Shown: positions 1 to 10,700, counted from the stretch's first letter. The stretch is 64,000 nt of DNA from Limnephilus marmoratus (GCA_917880885.1 OU862922.1:22444627-22508626); one strand, 5' to 3'. The notes: generated by a model not told the origin, from the letters alone. Made by a program: numbers and translations.

Positions 1-97
1 ATATGTTATACAGTGTTATAAAGATAAAGGAAAATAAAAACAGCTTTTCCTCACCATATTTCATATAAATACCTACATAATATTGTGTGCACACGCA

Positions 98-1142
98 TTT
101 TTTTTTACGTTAACTCCACGCAGGAGGCCCTGAGGAAAATAATTTCCCTCAGGGCCTATGTCATCTGGGATGCTGTGTGGAGGGTCTTTTTGAGGAGAGG
201 AAGGAATGAACATTGGTCTTGAAGAGACCCATGTTGTAGGAAGGAGGAAACCCAGAGGCTGGCAAATCATTCCACACCCGAGCTGTTGAACACAAGAACG
301 AGTCGACGAAACGACCCGTTCTCATGTGGCAAATGTCAACCGTGTACAAATGTTGGGCAGGCGTTTGGCGTGTTTCCCGACTATGCACCGGTGCCGAAGG
401 GATCAATGATGCTAGTTCCTCGGAGCATCTTCCATTGTAATACCGGTAGAACAAGGATAGCATTCCCACCCGACGCCTGTGCTCTAAAGATTGCAATCCG
501 TCTGTTAAGATGGGAGAATCTATCAAACGGACCTCCCGTTTCTGCACAGAGTCGAGGGTATTTTTCAGGTATTTTGGAACTCCAGACCAGAGGTGGCTGC
601 CAAATTCAACCGTGGGGCGCACTTGTGATTTGTACATGGTTAGCAGTTGTGTACTATTAAAGTATCTGCGGGCCCTGTACAGTACGCCCAGTTTCTGCGA
701 GGCTCATTTTATTTTGGCTTCGATGGAGCCCCCATACCTGAGCTGGTCACTTAGGGTTACACCAAGCATTTCGATGGAGGGCCTGTTAGGAAGATTGCTT
801 CCGTTGAAAGAGACTAGATTTTCATTTCGATCCCTTTTAGACGTAATCAGACAAGATTGGGTCTTTGAAACATTAAATTCAACGAGATTATTTTTACCCC
901 AAGAGAAAACACTCTCGAAGTAACCGTCCATTCTTTGCTTCAAAGCCCTACGAGCTGTTGGAGTTTGTTAGCCCTTTGGGGGCTTGTCAAACAAAAAGCT
1001 ATCATGAACTGTACTGTCATCCGCGTAACAGTGAATTGGTGCACATGACAAAAGGTCGTTGATGTGCAACAAAAACAAAGTCGGAGACAGAACCGATCCC
1101 TGCGGGACGCCAGCATTTATCGAGTGTGAGGAAAAGGTGAAA
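98..1142 (-). mobile_element. 5'-truncated non-LTR retrotransposon, family L1 (copy A)
   Basis: Read on the minus strand, this is the 3' part of a LINE ending in an A tail (the T run at 98-106). It aligns along its length with the longer copy at 60118-61455, and the match stops at about 1142, which marks the 5' truncation. The last 90 bases hold a strong double stem-loop (inner arms AGGCCCTGAGG / CCTCAGGGCCT, outer arms CTCCACGCAG-like). The coding part is broken into separate frames, so this copy is dead. Clade: jockey/CR1-like, judged from the reverse-transcriptase region of the sister copy; I did not recognise a named element. Confidence 0.85.
161..943 (-). pseudogene. L1 LINE ORF2 C-terminal remnant
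   Basis: Two minus-strand frames survive. 704-943 covers the stretch after the reverse-transcriptase core (contains WGKNNLVEFNVSKTQSC). 161-637 covers the C-terminal domain typical of insect LINEs (LEHRRRVGMLSLFYRYYNGRC, then VWNDLPAS). Stops or frame changes between 637 and 704 separate them. The catalytic YADD region is missing because the copy is 5'-truncated. The final residues (RPSTQHPR) lie immediately before the 3' hairpin and recur in the L2 family. In an intact element the protein would carry out target-primed reverse transcription of its own RNA; this fragment cannot. Confidence 0.85.
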
Positions 1143-1779
1143 CATATTCGGTTGAATACGCGTAGCTACGTAGGTAAACTCGTTCAAACTTTTTTTTATT
1201 AACATACTTCCAACTTTTAAAAAACATTTAATTGATCACAAAAATCTGGTGAACCGTTGTCATTTTTTTATTACTAGGATATTAAAAAATGTTATCTCAT
1301 ACAAATTCCAGGGCATGATTAAAATATTATTATACTTCACAACTGTAGTCACTTTTATTTTTTATATCGTATACAGATTGATCGGTTAAATAAATTATTT
1401 CCATTCAAATAATATCCGGTCATAAATCTAAACTTCCTACAATATTTTATGACTAACGTGAAACATTTGATGGGCTAGCAGTTAAAAATATTATTTGAAC
1501 TGAGGAGATCTGGATTTGCAATGCAAAATTCGTACGGGGTATCATTGTTTTCTGTCACGGTAATAAATTCGATACTCTTTTTTACGATTATAATGCGATT
1601 TTACGATAAAAGGTTATCCCTTTTACATTCACAATAAAATTAATAATAAATTATTTCGATACTGCTTTTGAACCCATTTTTCATTACTCTAAATTCAAAA
1701 TGGAATTTAACTTTTTCTTGGGCAAAAAAAAACATTTTATTTGTCATTCTATTTCCAATCTACCAGTAGTTTTATATTA
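1143..1779. other. AT-rich intergenic stretch
   Basis: No gene, repeat end or RNA signal recognised. Short poly-A/T runs only. Confidence 0.5.
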
Positions 1780-2537
1780 TCTATAATATAAAAATGAATC
1801 GCTAAATTTGTTGGTAAGCGCAAATCTCGAGAGCGGCTGAACCGATTTCGCTAATTCTTTTTTTAGAATATTCCTTGAAGTTGGAGGATGGTTCTTACGG
1901 AGATAAAAATTAAGAAAATTGCGCAGAAAATTAGATAATAACAGAAAACATCGCACGTTTGACAGTTCACGTGTTAGAGAATGACATTTTGCAAAACAAT
2001 GAATGATTGTTCAATCAGGATTCTATTTTTGAAAAGTTGAAAAATTTATTTAAAGTAGGTACTCCCCTAATAGTTTATAATCAAGAATTTTAGATATTTT
2101 AAATAGGTACCTATGTTAGGTACCAAATTTAATATACATGAAAAATGGAAATTTGAATAAAAATTGTAAAAGGTGGCACGCGGACTGTTTAAAAACTTAA
2201 TGTACTGGGATTGAATATACGGAACGCGGGAGGAGGGTTGGCGGGACGAGGGAGCGGGAAAGGGAAGAGGGAAGGCGGGGAAGGTGGAAGGGGAACGCGG
2301 GAGGGAACGTGTGAAGGGGGAGGGGAACTCGGGAGGGGGGTTCGCGGGACGGGGAAGGGAGGGGTAAGTGGAATGGGGAGAGGGAAGGTGAAGGTGACGG
2401 AGTGGGAACGCGAGAGAGGAAGAGGACGCAGGAGAAGAAGGGGAGGCGGAAGGGGAACGGGACGAATGGGAAAGGACACTCATGGAGAAACAATTTCTTT
2501 ATTAAATGACATAGCAACGCATGCCGGGACCAGCTAG
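1780..2537 (+). mobile_element. Helitron-like non-autonomous element with G-rich core (H1)
   Basis: The element starts TC after an A and ends CAGCTAG before a T, the insertion rule of Helitrons. The 5' part reads TATAAAAATGAATCGCTAA, the text shared by H5, H6 and H7; the 3' part ends AACGCATGCCGGGACCAG then CTAG. Between about 2220 and 2470 lies a purine-rich tract of GGGA/GGGAA units, which gives spurious proline-rich frames on the other strand and has G-quadruplex potential. There is no Rep/helicase coding sequence, so mobility would need an autonomous partner elsewhere. Confidence 0.75.
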
Positions 2538-3004
2538 TATTTTATAAATATATATACAAATCTATGAGAAGATACACCGTGTTCAAAGGGGTATTCTAGT
2601 ATAGAGGCATGAATTGTAGGTATTTGTTCAAGTTTAATTAAAAAAAAAAACAAATAATATTTTTAGTGGCCATTATTTTACCAAATATTTATTAATGTTT
2701 GAAGAATACATAAAAAAAGTAAAAGGAAAAAATTCTAAAGTTACAGGGCGTTGAATTGGGGGGTCTCAAAAATTGGCGCACCCTGGTCGACACGATTGCA
2801 ACCCTCCTAGTAATCTAAAAAAAAAACCTAATTAATTCTTAATCCAAACAAATGCTACTATGGCCCGTACCACGGAAAAGTCAATTTTTTTCTCAAAATG
2901 GCGGCTTTCTGAAATAGAAAGACATTTTTTTACCGGTTTTTTCACTTTTCCGAATTTTTTTAAATAGTAAATATTGAAATTTTACGGAAAATTTAAAAAA
3001 TCCG
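2538..3004. other. AT-rich stretch, nothing recognised
   Basis: Poly-A/T runs and no clear gene. The 2880-3004 part lies immediately upstream of the CXC gene remnant and could be intron or element flank. Confidence 0.4.
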
Positions 3005-3730
3005 GATGTTGAAAAGGAAGCTGCGGTTTTTCTCGACACCAACTCTACACCTGACGATATAGCAGCAGCAGGAGAACGAGTCATAATTGATCTATACGGA
3101 GGCAACCCCAACACCCATAACCTTGACGAGTTGCGATACCAACTATTCGCCAGGGCTGCGACGAAAACCAGCTTCAATCTAGCCAGGTTACCTCCTACAC
3201 GAGACTGCTCGATTTCTCTCCTTACGGACATACCATCAGGTAAAAATTTGTCCTTGCATCAGTTACATATCATTCATCATTTTCTATTCTCATGTACAAT
3301 CTTCTTACAGGTTCAGGCATGGTTGGGAGTCACACTGAACCCTCTCTCCTGGGGGTGGATATCCACGCCACAAGGCCTCAACCCCAAAACGATGACCAGA
3401 GATGCAGCCCCACAACACCTCTTGCGGATGATTTCTTGCGGCTGCACGAAGGGTTGTGGGAACGCGTGCAGCTGCAGGAAGGCAGGATTAAAATGCTCAT
3501 CAGTCTGCAGGCACTGTAGCGGGGCCTCTTGTGAAAATATACCTGATGTTGAAGTAATAGATATCCCAGAAGGCGATGATCTGTCCGATGTCGAAATGGA
3601 GGATGACTTGTGGGCACAAGACGTCGACGATTCATTGCCATCTCCTGATGGGGATATGCCATCCCAATACGTCGATCCAGATACTGACGAACCTCAACCG
3701 GGACCTTCCAAGAGGGCTAAATTAATTTAA
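3005..3730 (+). pseudogene. 3' end of a CXC (tesmin/TSO1-like) cysteine-rich gene, one intron, frameshifted
   Basis: Coding similarity starts near 3005 (DVEKEAAVFLD, then AAAGERVIIDLYGG) and runs through RYQLFARAATKTSFNLARLPP. One extra base near 3204-3207 then shifts the frame, after which the text reads SLRTYHQ. A short intron follows: CAG|gtaaaa at 3240/3241 and ttcttacag at 3302-3310. The second exon reads VQAWLG and PLSWGW, then a cysteine-rich block at about 3430-3540 (CGCTKGCGNACSCRKAGLKC, CRHC), an acidic tail and a basic end (KRAKLI). Stop at 3730, AATAAA at 3766. I know the block as a metal-binding CXC-type domain in a multicopy protein family of insects and other invertebrates with no settled function; DNA binding is an inference. 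Only the last part of the protein is present. Intron retention argues against a processed retrocopy. The continuous frame at 3131-3730 is a coincidence: the frameshift and the unspliced 70-bp intron cancel. Confidence 0.7.
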
Positions 3731-3979
3731 TTTTTTGATTTTGAATATTACTCAGTTTCCTAACAAATAAACTTATTAACTTTTGTTGTAATTATCTTTA
3801 TTAAATAAATAAAAAAAAAATAAAAAAATACTTTGTTTTTTATCTTTTTTTACTTCATTATTCTTAGCTTACTTAACAACATCACCCCATCATAAAAGTT
3901 CAGGGCTTCGATAGTTTAATCAGGGTCAAAATTCATTCAGAAAGACAGAATTGCAAAAAATTGCGAAGTTCGAAAGAAA

Positions 3980-4372
3980 TGATAAATTTTGAAAGACTTA
4001 CTCTCGGAAACTATTAGGTCCACAGAGACAGTTCTAGTATCATATTGTAGCAATCTTAAAAAAGTTTTATCAAAAACTAATCCTTTAGGGTAATAATCGC
4101 CGAAACTTAAAAAAAAACGATTTTTTCGCGGTTTGCGTTCGAGGTCACAAACTTTGAAAGGCTTAATCTCAAAAACGATTGGGTCTATAGAGACAATTCT
4201 AGTATCATATTGTAGAAAATTCAGTTTACTTTAAAAACGTCATTTAAAAGTTTTTTCAAAAACTAGTCCTTTAGGGTTATAATCGCCAAAATTTGAAAAA
4301 AAAAAGATTTTTTCGCGGTTTTTTCGATTTTTGACAAAGTTGCGTTCGGCGCTCGAGGTCAAAAACTTGGAT
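3980..4372. repeat. Imperfect tandem duplication next to the CXC remnant
   Basis: Two copies of a roughly 165-200 bp unit (about 3990-4155 and 4156-4372) share GAAAGRCTTA, ACAGAGACAGTTCTAGTATC-like and CGATTTTTTCGCGG-like blocks. No coding capacity. It may be the non-coding end of the repeat unit that carries the CXC gene. Confidence 0.65.
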
Positions 4373-4462
4373 TATTCATTAGGCCTACATCATAAACAAG
4401 TCTGCAAAAAATCAGAACTACCGGATTTAACACATACTGTGATGTATAAAGTTACTGGACTT

Positions 4463-4660
4463 TGTATTTGTTAGCCTTTCTTGAAAGATTCGAGTTTATG
4501 GACCAAACTATTTAGTAATATGCCGTTCAGTATTCATATTGCGTATGTACAGTAGCAAACAATTGATTCGGCATATTTTAATGCATTACTTGAAAAAAGA
4601 GTTTTTCCCTAAAATAATTAAACTCGCATCATCTATGAAATAGAAGATTATGATTTTTGT
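4463..4660. repeat. Interspersed repeat R3, copy 1
   Basis: Contains TTTGTTAGCCTTTCTTGAA, which recurs at 60005-60030, and a second block (ttactcgc-like ATCATCTATGA) that recurs in altered form near 61935-61970. The two blocks are contiguous here and separated there. Class unknown. Confidence 0.45.
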
Positions 4661-4967
4661 AGTTATAACCCTACATGTGTAGGTAAATTACTTAACTTAT
4701 TTAAGATGTAAGATGTTGATAAAATAACAAACTAATTAAATTTATTACATTTAAAATTATTGAAAACCCCATTTAGGTTATGTACATATTGTATACGTAC
4801 GATAAAATAAACAAAAATATTGCTTCTTATATATAATTGCTTCTTATGAAAAAATATTTTTTCTAATTCTAGTAGACTGTGAATACGATTTGTGTCAACA
4901 ATGGTTTTTTCCATTAAAAATAAATTACGTTAAAATTTAAATTTAAATTAAGTTATTTATTTAAATT

Positions 4968-5174
4968 GGTGACCGGTCAACTCAGAATGAAACCAACTCA
5001 GAAGCACCTCAGAAAGGTCAGCTCAGAGTGATAATAAAAAAATATTTACAAAAAAATGGTTAAATGGGTTAAGCTAGGTAAGGTTACCGGCTATTTTAAA
5101 TGTATTTTTCATAGCTTTTAATGACCTTTCTGAGGAGTTTCTGAGTTGTTTTCATTCTGAGTTGGCATGAAACC
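4968..5174. mobile_element. Short TIR element (MITE family M1, copy 1)
   Basis: Left end GGTGACCGGTCAACTCAGAA and right end, read inward from the other strand, TGCCAACTCAGAATGAAA. The next inner blocks also match inverted (CCTCAGAAAGGTCA). A central GGGTTAAGCTAGGTAAGG motif is shared with copies at 16434 and 40865. Non-coding; transposase class unknown. Confidence 0.65.
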
Positions 5175-6349
5175 ATTTAAATTATAGGTATCATATATTG
5201 TGTTTGCATTAGACATGGGCAAAATTGAATGACCGAATTAAATGAATAAATTCAATCTTGTGACACACTTGATCTGATTCTCAATTTCAAAAGGAATTGA
5301 TTCTTCATTCCTTACCTTTGGCCTTGTATCGTACGATTTTTAACGGCAACATAAATGTTTAATTTCCATTTATTTTACTGTTAAATTATTTCAATGAATA
5401 ATGTGTTCCGTAAACGATTTAAATATTATAATGTTTCATAGGTATTTTTAAAATATATTAAATACCGTATTTAAATATTATTCAATGGGCGGCGCGCCGC
5501 GAAGTTGTCGACGGTATTGTGAACGACTCGTATCCCGCTACCACCGGCCGCCGCCGCGCCGTTCTAAAAACCCGTAGATCAAACAAAACGCGGCCGCGAT
5601 TCAGCCGAATTGTCCGAGCGTCCCTTTCACGCAAGGAATTAATCATTTGTCGTAGTCAATGTCCTGAGATTGTCCTAAGGTCCCCGCGCGTCCCGTCCCG
5701 TCCGCGTCCCAGGTACTCGTAACTAGTCTGTCGCTATCGGAAATTGTCCGAATCGCTTTATTCACGAATTAAAACTAAAAGTCTTTTTCACTTGTGACGT
5801 TGTTGTCTCTAGATAATCTCAGACCTAGAAATGACGTCAGATGTCATCGTCTTACATCATCGTTTCACGTCAATCTCGGCTCGCGAGTTGATCAAGTCTC
5901 TGCGGGGTAAGACACAAGACACTAGTCAAAAGTTACTCTTTCATTCCTCAATGCCGGCCTTTAATCCGTCCGAGCGCAGCGGTTCACAAATTCCTCGGCG
6001 GGCCAAGCCTTCAATTTCATTACATAGTTAGCCGAAAACTTTCGACATTGAATCCGAACATCGCAGCGTCGCGCGTCGGCTAGAAAAGTGAGAAGCAAAA
6101 ATTGTGCACTTGTAATCGTTTTTTTGGCACGTATGAAAGATATTGGAATACAAATACCTACCTACTTTTAGACGTGGATCTTGGGTAGATGTAAAATGTA
6201 AATTTGCATATATTATAAGGCCAATCAGCTGTTGTCAGCTGTTATCAGCTGTCATAAAATACTTTTAAGTTTAATAAATAAAATACTTTAAGGGTGAAAC
6301 AAAAAACTGTAAAATTTAAAGATTTAATTAATAGCCTGCGAGATAATGA

Positions 6350-6560
6350 GATAGAATAATCGGTCCTCTCTTTGTGTGATGCTTCGTAGCCTCCCCACTT
6401 ATTGTGATTTAAAATGAAACGAAAAAGCGACACTAAAAAGAGACAAACACATTAATCTATAGGTTTTAGCGTGCGAGTTATTGAGATAGAATAATCGGTC
6501 TCCTCTTCGTGCAGTGCTTGGTAGCCTATCAGTCTCCTCTTTGTGCGGTGCTGCGGTGTT
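6350..6560 (+). repeat. Degenerate short tandem repeats inside the hAT element
   Basis: At least three imperfect units of about 30 bp (ATCGGTCTCCTCTTCGTGCA and relatives, followed by TGCTT.GTAGCC). The same units occur on the minus strand at about 55140-55330, with ACTAAAAAGAGACAA beside them in both places. Confidence 0.65.
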
Positions 6561-6582
6561 TCATAGTCTACCCATTCACTCT

Positions 6583-6584
<2 letters not shown>

Positions 6585-6674
<90 letters not shown>
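6585..6674. repeat. 90-base T homopolymer
   Basis: Uninterrupted T run, seen directly. It could be a retroposed A tail inserted in the hAT element or an assembly-sensitive slippage tract. The poly-phenylalanine frame across it is an artefact. Confidence 0.9.
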
Positions 6675-6675
<1 letters not shown>

Positions 6676-6785
6676 GAATTAATTGAATTAAAGGAATGAA
6701 TAGAAGGAATCAATTCAAAAGGCCGGGGGAATCAGACGGGATCTATTCACTTTTGGGAATCATTTTGCCCACGTCTAGTTTGCAT

Positions 6786-7921
6786 AACGTTGAAACAATT
6801 TATATTTTTACAGCATCAAATCTTATAAAACCCCCCTTGGCTTGAGTAAGATTTTGAATGAGATGACAACAAAGAGAGTGGTAAATTGGCCTTTATTACA
6901 AAGTTATCGCAAATCCATACATCTAAGTTTAGTCAAGTTTCAAGAGAAAAATATAATATTTTATGGTAATAGCAAAAAATGCTTAGCGGAATGAAAACAT
7001 CTTTATCGTCACCATTTTAAGATTTCACGACTATTTTATGTTTGCTTGTATGACGAAACAAATAACTCAATCCACTTGGAATATCCAATCACTATAAACA
7101 ACGCTCTAAATAAAACGCCTATAATAAAATATCCCAACCCCTAGAAGAGATATTTGGTAAAAGGGGGGATCGGGAGGTTTGCTCTTCCTGCGTTTATGTT
7201 TTCCGCTTTAAACTTAGCCTAAAATAATAACATAATCTCATAAAAGGGATGATATTAAATTGCCATAATTTCCGGTACACTGAGATGCGTTTTATGGGAG
7301 AATAAACAATAAGAAATGCAGGGTCCGTTGTCTACATGGGTTATAGGTACCTAGGTGGTAGTTATGTGGGCACCACTTCTCTACGCGATTTACAAACAAG
7401 TATAAACTAACCATTCTAAAAAATAATAATTATGTAGTTATGTTTTTAAAAACACCTTTAGGAATCATTTTGGTTTATACATCCACAATGAAGCAGTACA
7501 CATGAAACATTTAAAATCCGTGAATTTTGTTGGCCCCTAGCGGCAAAACTTGAAACCTTTTTCTTCTTGATTCAAACGAAAATGCAATCATTGGTAAATA
7601 ATATTATCGTGTAGAAAGATAAGTATTTATTCTACTAGATCGCAAAACAAAAAATAGCAGGTAGCTAGGTATCTATGAATTAAAATAAATGTTTCTTGAA
7701 TAATAGTATTATAGTACAAATAATTACCAAATAAAAAAACGCGTAATAAAATTTATGTATTACGCATTTTTACTATTTTTCATTGTCGCAACCTTTGTGC
7801 CAAATACTTGCAAAAGATAATAATATCCTGAATCCGGCTGTAATAATAATAAACAAAAGTCATTTTTTACTGTTGACATAGCAACTAACTATGTACCATA
7901 TTTATCGCACTGCCGTCATGG
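6786..7921. other. Intergenic stretch upstream of tRNA-Trp
   Basis: No convincing gene or repeat end recognised. A+T-rich with scattered TAGGTACC-type motifs. Confidence 0.4.
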
Positions 7922-7993
7922 GACTCCGTGGCGCAACGGTAGCGCGTCTGACTCCAGATCAGAAGGTTGCGTGTTCAAATCACGTCGGGGTCA
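7922..7993 (+). tRNA. tRNA-Trp (CCA anticodon)
   Basis: A 72-base cloverleaf. Acceptor arms GACTCCG/CGGGGTC pair with one G-T; the D arm is GGCGC..GCGC; the anticodon arm is GTCTGACTCCAGATCAG with anticodon CCA; box B is GTTCAAATC. The discriminator base is A. A T run (nine or more) within 10 bases downstream is the Pol III terminator. No intron. It delivers tryptophan in cytosolic translation. Confidence 0.95.
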
Positions 7994-8220
7994 ATCCGTT
8001 TTTTTTTCGTTTTTATTTATTATTCGTTTTTATTTTTTTTACATAACAAATGAGTCAATGCAATTCTTTTTTAATGTTAAAATTAATTATATATATACAT
8101 ATTATTTGTCAATCTGTTTTTCTTCGTACTTTTATTTATTTAATTTTTTTTTTTACGTAACAAATGAGTCAATGCAATTCTTTTTTTTTAATATTAAAAT
8201 TAATTATAAATGTACATTTT
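7990..8220. repeat. Tandem duplication of the tRNA-Trp trailer
   Basis: Two copies of a roughly 117-bp unit begin GTCAATC(C/T)GTTTTT (7990 and 8107) and end with ACAAATGAGTCAATGCAATTC. The first copy starts in the last bases of the tRNA, so a second terminator-like T run follows without a tRNA body. Confidence 0.8.
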
Positions 8221-8646
8221 TTTAACATAATTAATAACATTTAACATGATTTAATTTTTGGGGTATTATTAACGTGACCATTTATTTTTCCCCCAAACCG
8301 CGACACTGAAAAAAATATAATATTTTATAATAATTATAAATTTGGACAACTTACATAGAGCGCTGTTCTCGCGAAAAGTCGCCTCAAGGGCGTTGTACAA
8401 AGATGCTAAAATACTATTTTTCTTGTAGCTGCCAATCGCATGGACGATTGAAATTCTAGACCCTTGTTCAAACACTAAATAGATTTTTTTTATTAATAAA
8501 CGAAATAAAGCAATACATTACAGTAAAAATGATTTTGGCTAAAATTAGTATGGATTTTACTTAAGAATTTACTTTACCGTGTAGGAGGCTAGATCGGCTT
8601 GCAGCTACCAAGTGCAAAGATTATTGTAATTCTAGCCTCGATAAAA

Positions 8647-9041
8647 TCTTATATATAAAAATATTGTGTCACGGTGTTTGTGGTCGCACTCCTCCGAAAC
8701 GGCTTAACCGATTTATATGATTTTTTTATGTATATTTGGAAGGTATGAGAATAGGTTTTAAAGTATACTTCATACCGCTAGGTGATTAGGGTGTCCCTAT
8801 CCAGAAAAAAATCTATTCTTTTGACAGAATTTTTTTTGTATTTTTTTTTGGGATTAAAAAATACCTATAACCCCAAATTTTAACCCACCTACCCTCACCC
8901 TCCCATTTTTTTTATCGCGATTTTGGTATTTTTGCATGAACAAATTTAACAAATGCTTTCGTTATTTTTTTTTATTTTAACAACCAAAATATTCACTAGA
9001 AATAATGTATGTGGCAGAACAACGTTTGTCGGGACAGCTAG
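8647..9041 (+). mobile_element. Helitron-like element H2
   Basis: Begins TC after A (TCTTATATATAAAAATATTG) and ends ACAGCTAG before T. It carries the GTGTCACGGTGTTTG and CTCCGAAACGGCTTAACC blocks shared with the minus-strand copies at 9105-9352 and 38281-38878. No protein coded. Confidence 0.75.
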
Positions 9042-9104
9042 TAACATATATATTTTTTCAATGATCTTTCTGGCTAAAGAATAAAAAGTTTGTTAAATTA
9101 AATT

Positions 9105-9352
9105 GGTAGGCTGAAATTTGGGGATATAGGTATTTTTTGATGCCAAATAAAAAAAAAATCGAAAAAAAAAATTGTCAAAAAAATGTTTTTTTTCTGGGTG
9201 GGACACCCTAATCACCTAGCGGTATGAAATATACTTTAAAACCTATTCTCATACCTACCAAATATATATTAAAAAAATCATAAAAATCGGTCAAGCCGTT
9301 TCGGAGGAGTGCGACAACAAACACTGTGACACGAGATTTTTATATATATGTT
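9105..9352 (-). mobile_element. Helitron-like fragment H2', inverted to H2
   Basis: The reverse complement matches the 5' half of H2 (TCTCGTGTCACAGTGTTTG, CTCCTCCGAAACGG, ACACCCTAATCACC). The 3' terminus is missing. It lies about 60 bases from the end of H2 in opposite orientation. Confidence 0.7.
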
Positions 9353-10455
9353 TTTTTTATAATCGAAAGAAACAATTATTTCGCCAAGCAAATAAAAAGA
9401 CGAACAAAATAAGCGTTCTAAGTGAGAGCTTTTCTATTCAGTAGTGTTAGAAATGATCTGAAACTACCCTTAGGTTTTATGCGACGGTAAATCACCCCAT
9501 ATTATATGGACCTCTTAAAATATGACAGTCACTACCAGAGATCTTTACGACTGCTTACTCTACTTACTCGCTTTTCATCCCCGGAATCCAACCGAGGGAT
9601 GAACTATTATTTGAGGTGAGGCTATTAGGGGATGGTTTTCCTTGATTCACTAAACATGACGTGTATCTGCTCTTATCTTCATAACATAAGGACCTAGATT
9701 TAAAAAAATCAGAGTGTGCAATTCACACGCGGTAGAGGTGAAACCAACAGAAAACTAAAGTAGACAAGAGTGGGGAGACCGCGAAGCACTTTTTTGTCAT
9801 TGCGAAGGATGATTTTTTTCCATATTATTGTCGTCGAATTCCAGTGTGCACCTTTTCACTTCAAAATTATATAATAAGCGAGAAGTATGTGCCAAGACAG
9901 GGTAATGTGGCAGTTCGTTCGTTCTGCCTACCCATGTGAAAACGGCGTGATGGTTTGTTAATGTAGTGTTCTTTAATCTCAATGAATGAAATTACTTGGA
10001 TTAGGTACGTTAGGGAAAACTCCAATAAAGATCGAGGTTGGTCGAGATTAGAAACGGCTTTATTTACGTTATAGTAAGGTTTACAACGAATATTTTACTG
10101 GATCCAGAGGTCCGTACTATAGGAGGTTCTAATTTATTTTGGAGCTGGGTACCGTGGGTACCCAAACACTGTGCAATCCCAGTGCTCTCTCATACACCAG
10201 TAACCGTTGGCGCTTTAGACATGAACGACGATTTACTGCTCTCTTCTATGGTACTACCACTTATCTGACATCTGTGGAGACCCCTAGAAACTTCATGCAA
10301 TTATCTATTCAACGACATCTGTTGAAGGATGTTGAAACTACATGCATAATCCTGTGTACCACAGTTAATAAGTTCGTTAGTCAAATCTGTTAACTCGGAT
10401 TTGGATACCTCGTGTAGGTATTTTTTAATATATTTATCTATTTATTGACTAGTAG
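9353..10455. other. Intergenic; small fragment of the 55140 repeat
   Basis: Mostly unassigned. At 9748-9790, CAGAAAACTAAAGTAGACAA followed by GGAGACCGCGAAGCAC matches the repeat at 55139-55190. Nothing coding recognised. Confidence 0.45.
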
Positions 10456-10700
10456 ACGACCTCCATGGTTGGGTGGTTACGATCCTTGGCTACGAATCCG
10501 GAAGTCGCGAGTTTATATCCCAGGGTGCTCAAGTTTAATTTTATTTTTTGTTATTTCACAATGAATTTATTCATTTAAAATGATATACATTTAACTAGAT
10601 ACATTTGCATCACTTTCCGAAGTGGTTGATACTTTCAGCATCGCCCTGGTGAATGACCACTAATCAGAATCGAAACCCCAATGCAAAATGCCATAAAGTC
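10456..10700 (+). mobile_element. tRNA-derived SINE, type B (copy 1)
   Basis: The head resembles a tRNA gene, with an A box TGGTTGGGTGGTTACGA and a B-box-like GCGAGTTTATATCCC. The body shares TTTGCATCACTTTCCGAAGT, ATACTTTCAGCATCGC and CTGGTG..TGACCA with the copy at 56755-56990. The 3' end is uncertain. Confidence 0.6.

Larger units (their letters stand above)
5210..6777. mobile_element. hAT-like non-autonomous element with 8-bp TSD
   Basis: The ends are inverted: TAGACATGGGCAAAATTGA on the left, TAGACGTGGGCAAAATGA on the right when read inward. They are flanked by a perfect 8-bp direct repeat GTTTGCAT at 5202-5209 and 6778-6785. An 8-bp duplication and a short GGGCAAA-type end are hallmarks of the hAT superfamily. 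No BED-finger or RNase-H-like transposase frame is present in the 1.57 kb. The interior has a G+C/CpG-rich block (about 5480-6080), a repeated ATCGGTC..TCTTTGTGC motif (about 6350-6560) and a 90-base T run. Confidence 0.85.

Noticed and set aside
2067..2517. Overlapping proline/serine-rich and glycine/arginine-rich frames
   Set aside because: They read the G-rich core of a Helitron-like element in several frames and on both strands; low-complexity artefact.
3131..3730. One continuous 199-codon gene
   Set aside because: The frame only stays open because an unspliced intron cancels a frameshift; the middle 30 or so residues are intron-encoded and unlike the family.
6514..6699. Frame with a run of phenylalanine
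   Set aside because: Translation of a 90-base T homopolymer.
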